Below are positions 59,991-64,000 of a stretch of 64,000 nucleotides of DNA, piece after piece. Where the stretch lies: assembly GCF_042432815.1 (NCBI RefSeq), contig NZ_JBHLWM010000004.1, positions 1 to 64,000 on the forward strand, read 5' to 3'. Source of the DNA: Rhodopseudomonas telluris. GTDB lineage: Bacteria > Pseudomonadota > Alphaproteobacteria > Rhizobiales > Xanthobacteraceae. Under the pieces are notes generated by a model. That model made no database searches, had not been told where the DNA came from, and was given only the letters and a program-made list of their open reading frames with translations. The position numbers and the translations under genes are program-made. How positions within the stretch are numbered: position 1 is the stretch's first letter; the number at the start of each line of letters is the position of its first letter.

Positions 59991-60314
59991 TCTCTCCGAA
60001 AAGCCGGCCGTCCGCAGGCCGCCACACAGCTCCGGAAGTCGTCCGTCCACACTCCGCCCATCGGCAGGGTGTGCGGTGGCCGATTCCGGACTAAAAGGAT
60101 TCGAAACGAATTTTCGTTAATCCGAGGTTGCTTTGGTTCACAACATCCTTTCGTGTCCGCTGCGCAGATGTCCTCAGAGCTGTTTCCATCAGAGCTGGCT
60201 TCATCGACTGCGTCCTGGCGCGCGAAGGTCGTCGACATCTTGCTGAATCTGAACGCCGCTGGTCGACGATCGCACAAAGTCGATGCGGGCCATGAACCGG
60301 GAGCCCTAGCACGC
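59991..60314. other. Leader region before the heparinase-like gene (324 bp)
   Basis: The region is relatively AT-rich from 60080 on. AACGAA-TT-TTCGTT (60105-60118) is nested in GGATT (60097-60101) and AATCC (60119-60123), giving an extended inverted repeat with a three-base bulge, a possible operator or hairpin. An open frame runs through to the downstream gene, but its codon use differs from it, so translation from here is doubtful. Confidence 0.45.
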
Positions 60315-62069
60315 GTGTCATCCGTTCACCGCCGAGGGATCTCGAGCCTGGTCGTGGGCCGCTTCGCGCGGACCATGGTGGCGCGTGCGTCCGGCGGCTC
60401 GGCGGCGCTGACGCGGCTGTGGCCCGGCCGGACCGACCGGCTGATCATCGCGCCGCACGATCTGCGCACCGCCGACGCCACTCGCGCGGCCGAGATCTAT
60501 GCGGGCCGCTTCGTGTTCGCCGGCAAGATCGTCACCTCGCACGGCCGCTCGATCTTCGAGATCGAGCCGCCCTCGGATGACTGGGAAGCGGCCCTGTTCG
60601 GCTTCGGCTGGCTGCGCCATCTGCGCGCCGCCGACACCGCGATCACCCGCGCCAACGCCCGCTCGCTGGTCGACGACTGGCTCGGCAACATGGCGCGGCA
60701 TCGCCCGGTCGGCCGGCGTCCGGAAGTCACGGCGCGGCGGGTGATCTCGTTGCTGTCGCAGGCGCCGCTGGTGCTGTCCGACACCGACGGCAAATTCTAT
60801 CGCCGCTATCTGCGCGGCCTGACCCGTGAGATCCGCGCGCTGCGCCACGCGCTGCTCGACGTTTCGGACGGCGTGCCGCGGCTGCAGGTGACGATCGCGC
60901 TGTGCTACGCGGCGTTGTGCCTCGCCAATCAGGCGCGCAATATCCGCGCCGCCACCAAGCGGCTGTCGGAAGAGCTGCAGCGCCAGATCCTGCCGGATGG
61001 CGGCCACGTCTCGCGCAACCCCGGCGCGCTGATCGAGCTGCTGATCGACCTTTTGCCGCTGCGCCAGACATTTGCGGCGCGCAATATCGCGCCGCCGCCG
61101 GCGCTGCTGAATGCGATCGACCGGATGATGCCGATGCTGCGGTTCTTCCGCCACGGCGACGGCGCCATCGCGCTGTTCAACGGCATGAGCGCCACGCCGT
61201 CGGATCTGCTGGCGACGCTGCTGGCCTATGACGACAGTCACGGCACGCCGATGCCGAGTATGCCGCATTCGGGCTATCAGCGGATCGACGCCGGCACCAC
61301 GCTGGTGATCGTGGATGTCGGCCCGCCGCCGCCGGCGAATGTCAGCCAGGACGCGCATGCCGGCTGCCTGTCGTTCGAACTGTCGTCGGGCGCGTGCCGG
61401 ATCGTCACCAATTGCGGCATGCCGGGGACCAATCGCGAGAGCTGGCGCGGCTTCGCGCGCTCGACCGCCGCGCATTCCACCGTCACCTGCCACGACACCT
61501 CGTCCTGCAGCTTCGTCGAGCGCACGGCGATGAAGAAGCTGTTGCAGGGCGCGCCGATCGTCAGCGGCCCGAGCCAGGTCGAGAACCGCCGCGAGGCGGT
61601 GGCGAACGGTGTGCTGCTGACCACCTCGCACGACGGTTATCGCGACCGGTTCGGCGTGCTGCATCAGCGCGTCATCATGGTGAAGCACGACGGCAGCCGG
61701 GTCGACGGCGAGGACACGCTGGAGCCGGCGCAGGGCGGCCGCCACCGCGCCGCGCAGGCCGACTACGCGCTGCGCTTCCATCTGCATCCGCAGGTCAAGG
61801 CGAGCCGGCTCAGCGACGCCAAGGGCGTGATGCTGGTGCTGCCCAATCGCGAGGTCTGGACCTTCGAGGCGGCCGACGACAAGGTCGATCTCGAGGAGAG
61901 CGTTTTCCTGGCCGGCAATGACGGGCCGCGGCGCTCGGCCCAGATCGTGGTCCGGCAGAATTCGATCGAGGCCCCCAACGTGCGCTGGAGCTTCGTCCGC
62001 TCCAATTCCTCGCCGCAGGCCACCAGCGCCCGCCGCGCCGCGCGCCGCGAGCCGGAGCTGCCGCTCTAG
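60315..62069 (+). CDS. Heparinase II/III family protein
   Basis: The 584-residue protein has an alpha-helical toroid N-terminal half and a beta-rich heparinase II/III C-terminal half. Conserved segments are GGHVSRNPGALIELLIDLLPL, then SGACRIVTNCGMPG and the AHSTVTCHDTSS region. A HDGYRDRFGVLHQRVI stretch follows. Members cleave acidic polysaccharides such as alginate or glycosaminoglycans, but this conserved rhizobial version has no known substrate and no signal peptide. GTG at 60315 is the best start because similarity begins with SVHRRGISSLVVGRFAR; the choice is uncertain. Confidence 0.85.
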   Translation: MSSVHRRGISSLVVGRFARTMVARASGGSAALTRLWPGRTDRLIIAPHDLRTADATRAAEIYAGRFVFAGKIVTSHGRSIFEIEPPSDDWEAALFGFGWLRHLRAADTAITRANARSLVDDWLGNMARHRPVGRRPEVTARRVISLLSQAPLVLSDTDGKFYRRYLRGLTREIRALRHALLDVSDGVPRLQVTIALCYAALCLANQARNIRAATKRLSEELQRQILPDGGHVSRNPGALIELLIDLLPLRQTFAARNIAPPPALLNAIDRMMPMLRFFRHGDGAIALFNGMSATPSDLLATLLAYDDSHGTPMPSMPHSGYQRIDAGTTLVIVDVGPPPPANVSQDAHAGCLSFELSSGACRIVTNCGMPGTNRESWRGFARSTAAHSTVTCHDTSSCSFVERTAMKKLLQGAPIVSGPSQVENRREAVANGVLLTTSHDGYRDRFGVLHQRVIMVKHDGSRVDGEDTLEPAQGGRHRAAQADYALRFHLHPQVKASRLSDAKGVMLVLPNREVWTFEAADDKVDLEESVFLAGNDGPRRSAQIVVRQNSIEAPNVRWSFVRSNSSPQATSARRAARREPELPL

Positions 62070-62151
62070 ATTTCCCGATGGTATTTCCTCACTGTCCGGG
62101 GTAGCCGTTGCCTCTTTGAGGGCCGGGCACCGGTCGGGCAAGCGAGTGAGC

Positions 62152-63321
62152 ATGGCAGACGGCATTCAGGCCGACATCGATGCGGTGCAGCGGATCGACG
62201 CCGTCCCGCTGATTCTGGAAGTCGTCTGCCGCACCACCGGGATGGGGTTCGCCGCCGTCGCGCGCGTCACCGATAGCCGGTGGGTGTGCTGCGCGGTGCG
62301 CGACGAGATCGAGTTCGGCCTGGTCCCGGGCGGTGAACTTCAGGTCGAGACCACGATCTGCCACGAAATCCGCCAGAGCCATCAGGCGGTGGTGATCGAC
62401 CATGTGGCCGAGGATGCGGTGTTTCAGAGTCATCACACGCCGGCCCAATACGGTTTCCAGAGCTACATCTCGATGCCGATCATGCGGGCGAACGGCGAGA
62501 TGTTCGGCACGCTGTGCGCGATCGACCCGCGGCCGGCGCGGCTGAACACGCCGCACACCATCGCCACCTTCAAGCTGTTCGCCGAACTGATCGGCACGCA
62601 TCTCGACGCGCTCGATCGCCTGCAGACCTCGGAAGCGCACCTGCTCGATGAACGCCAGACCGCCGAACTGCGCGAGCAGTTCATTGCGGTGCTCGGCCAC
62701 GATCTGCGCAACCCGTTGGCGGCGATCGACGCCGGCACGCGCGTGCTGGAGAAAGCGCCGGCGCGCGCCCCGGAAGTCCTCGGTCTGATGCGCAACGCGG
62801 TGGCGCGGATGTCGGGGCTCATCGACGACGTGATGGATTTCGCGCGCGGTCGGCTCGGCGACGGGCTGTCGCTGCGCAACCAGTCGTTGCAGCCGCTGCT
62901 GCCGCTCGTCGAACAGGTCGTTTCCGAACTGCGCGCGACCGCGCCCGATCGCGACATCGAGCTGCATGCCGATCTCGCCGTCCCGGTGAGCTGCGACGCC
63001 GGCCGGATCGCGCAGCTGTTGTCCAACCTGCTCGCCAATGCGGTGACCTATGGGGCGCCGGATCAGCCGGTCCGCGTCGTGGCCCGCTCCGACGCCGAGC
63101 TGTTCGAACTGTCGGTCAGCAATGCCGGCGAGCCGATCCCGGCTCCGGCATTGAAGCGGCTGTTTCAGCCGTTCTATCGCGGCGAGGTCGAGCCGGCGAA
63201 GCAGGGGCTCGGCCTCGGCCTGTACATCGCCTCGGAGATCGCCCGCGCCCATGGCGGCACGCTGTCGGCGACCTCGACCCCTCAGGAAACCCGCTTCGTC
63301 TTCAGCATGCCGGTGCGCTGA
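62152..63321 (+). CDS. GAF-domain sensor histidine kinase
   Basis: The 389-residue soluble kinase has an N-terminal GAF domain (about 15-155; YISMPIMRANGEMFGTLCAI) and a HisKA dimerisation domain with the phospho-acceptor in FIAVLGHDLRNPLAAID near residue 184. A HATPase domain has N-box LLSNLLANAVTYG and G-box GLGLGLYIASEIARAHGG. No membrane helix or response regulator gene is adjacent, so it is an orphan kinase. The GAF domain could bind a small molecule or chromophore; the cysteine in TTICHEIRQS is not in a proven bilin-binding context. Confidence 0.92.
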   Translation: MADGIQADIDAVQRIDAVPLILEVVCRTTGMGFAAVARVTDSRWVCCAVRDEIEFGLVPGGELQVETTICHEIRQSHQAVVIDHVAEDAVFQSHHTPAQYGFQSYISMPIMRANGEMFGTLCAIDPRPARLNTPHTIATFKLFAELIGTHLDALDRLQTSEAHLLDERQTAELREQFIAVLGHDLRNPLAAIDAGTRVLEKAPARAPEVLGLMRNAVARMSGLIDDVMDFARGRLGDGLSLRNQSLQPLLPLVEQVVSELRATAPDRDIELHADLAVPVSCDAGRIAQLLSNLLANAVTYGAPDQPVRVVARSDAELFELSVSNAGEPIPAPALKRLFQPFYRGEVEPAKQGLGLGLYIASEIARAHGGTLSATSTPQETRFVFSMPVR

Positions 63322-63367
63322 CGCGGGCATCCGCGTGCGACGCAGGCCCGACCTGCGCCGTCAGCGA

Positions 63368-63438
63368 CCTTGGTCGCCGTTGTCGCCACCGGCGAAAACT
63401 GCTAACCAGACGGCGTTTCGCGCGACTGGCGACCAAGG
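63368..63438 (+). promoter_or_regulatory. Long-range complement to the purH riboswitch
   Basis: CCTTGGTCGCC at 63368-63378 is an exact complement of GGCGACCAAGG at 63428-63438. The latter includes the conserved GGCG of the ZTP aptamer. Pairing of these would compete with aptamer folding, so this could be an alternative state of the leader. Confidence 0.5.
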
Positions 63439-63490
63439 ATGGAGCACCATCGGGGAGCGCGGAATGGATCTGCCGCGCGCCTGGGCACAG
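63421..63490 (+). ncRNA. ZTP/ZMP (pfl motif) riboswitch upstream of purH
   Basis: Conserved pfl blocks occur in order: CGACTGGCGA, a short ATGG-AGCA-CCAT hairpin, CGGGGAGCG, a GCGCGG/CCGCGC stem, and GCGCCTGGGCA. The element responds to the purine intermediate ZMP (AICAR) or its triphosphate, which accumulates when 10-formyl-THF is short. PurH consumes ZMP, so the sensor sits on its own pathway gene. The aptamer ends about 28 bases before the purH ATG, leaving a compact expression platform. Confidence 0.9.
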
Positions 63491-63518
63491 CTTTCCTAAC
63501 GACACAGGATCTTGCCCC

Positions 63519-64000
63519 ATGACCCAGACTCCCCGCCGCGTCACCCGCGCATTGCTGTCCGTTTCCGACAAGACCGGTCTGATCGATTTCGCCCGCGCGC
63601 TCGCGGGCCACGGCGTCGAACTGGTCTCGACCGGCGGCACCGCCAAGGCGATCGCCGCCGCCGGCCTGCCGGTGAAGGACGTCTCCGAGCTGACCGGCTT
63701 CCCCGAGATGATGGACGGCCGGGTCAAGACGCTGCATCCGAAGGTGCATGGCGGCCTGCTGGCGATCCGCGACAACGACGAGCACAAGCAGGCGATGGCC
63801 GCGCACGGCATCCCGCAGATCGATCTGCTGGTGGTGAATCTGTATCCGTTCGAGGCCACCGTCGACAAAGGCGCCGGCTACGAAGACTGCATCGAGAACA
63901 TCGACATCGGCGGCCCGGCGATGATCCGCGCCGCCGCCAAGAACCACGACGACGTCGCGGTGGTGGTCGAGGCCAATGATTACCAGGCGGTGCTCGACGA
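63519..64000 (+). CDS. purH: Bifunctional AICAR transformylase/IMP cyclohydrolase (5' part)
   Basis: The first ~160 residues are present; the gene runs off the window. The N-terminal IMP cyclohydrolase domain is clear: ALLSVSDKTGLIDFARALAG, STGGTAKAIAAAGLPV and GRVKTLHPKVHGGLLAIRD. LLVVNLYPFEATV and IDIGGPAMIRAAAKNH complete the conserved core. It catalyses the last two steps of IMP synthesis using 10-formyl-THF. AGGA stands about ten bases before the ATG, downstream of the riboswitch. Confidence 0.97.
   Translation, partial: MTQTPRRVTRALLSVSDKTGLIDFARALAGHGVELVSTGGTAKAIAAAGLPVKDVSELTGFPEMMDGRVKTLHPKVHGGLLAIRDNDEHKQAMAAHGIPQIDLLVVNLYPFEATVDKGAGYEDCIENIDIGGPAMIRAAAKNHDDVAVVVEANDYQAVLD

Noticed and set aside
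60069..60314. An N-terminal extension of the heparinase-like protein from an ATG at 60069
   Set aside because: The added 82 residues come from an AT-richer stretch with different codon use and an inverted repeat, and do not resemble the family.

Overview
The window is high-GC alphaproteobacterial chromosome. Gene content and order (rsmB, heparinase-like gene, purH; a pha/mrp antiporter operon; folD with yggT/yggU), codon bias and the intergenic palindromes all point to the Bradyrhizobiaceae, most probably Rhodopseudomonas palustris or a close relative. That assignment rests on recognition, not on a database search. About 57 protein genes, one tRNA, two clear riboswitches and several families of dispersed palindromic repeats can be supported. 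There is no prophage, CRISPR array or intact insertion sequence; the extreme left edge carries what may be an insertion-sequence end.

Region by region: 1-2200 is a repeat and a phenol-hydroxylase-type flavin monooxygenase. 2456-8346 is a complete seven-subunit Mrp/Pha cation/proton antiporter operon with A and B fused. 8412-18427 is a catabolic unit: a divergent MocR regulator facing an operon of a YtcJ-type amidohydrolase, a COG0523 metallochaperone GTPase and a five-gene peptide-type ABC importer. 18614-25523 holds small exported or membrane proteins, a phasin, an MFS carrier and a Tat-exported hydrolase. 25608-31482 has a cytochrome P450, a class III adenylate cyclase with a zinc ribbon, a TerB-like protein, an SDR, an NTF2-like protein and an enoyl-CoA hydratase. 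31791-39827 is mostly housekeeping: tRNA-Ala, yggT, yggU, folD, an M20 peptidase, pyrophosphatase, an acetyltransferase, an amine oxidase and bipA.

40214-44433 is the richest regulatory locus. A Zur-box-like palindrome and then a textbook cobalamin riboswitch precede a TonB-dependent receptor and a PepSY membrane protein, so the uptake operon appears to carry both a zinc-type and a B12-type control element. 44647-52930 contains a TAXI binding protein, pterin dehydratase, and a TetR regulator divergent from a membrane-anchored desaturase-like flavoprotein. The TetR intergenic region has four GGTACC half-sites around an extended -10 box, and the flavoprotein start codon is preceded by an array of 8-bp repeats. 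53180-64000 is core metabolism and RNA modification: rlmN, a PAP2 phosphatase, argG, a thermonuclease-like protein, an SDHAF4 homologue, rsmB, a heparinase II/III-like protein, a GAF histidine kinase, and purH preceded by a ZTP riboswitch.

No wholly new multi-gene system is evident. The best candidates for undescribed biology are the dual-controlled receptor operon, the TetR/desaturase locus with its octamer array, the amidohydrolase-metallochaperone-importer operon, and two leader terminators placed just before folD and bipA.
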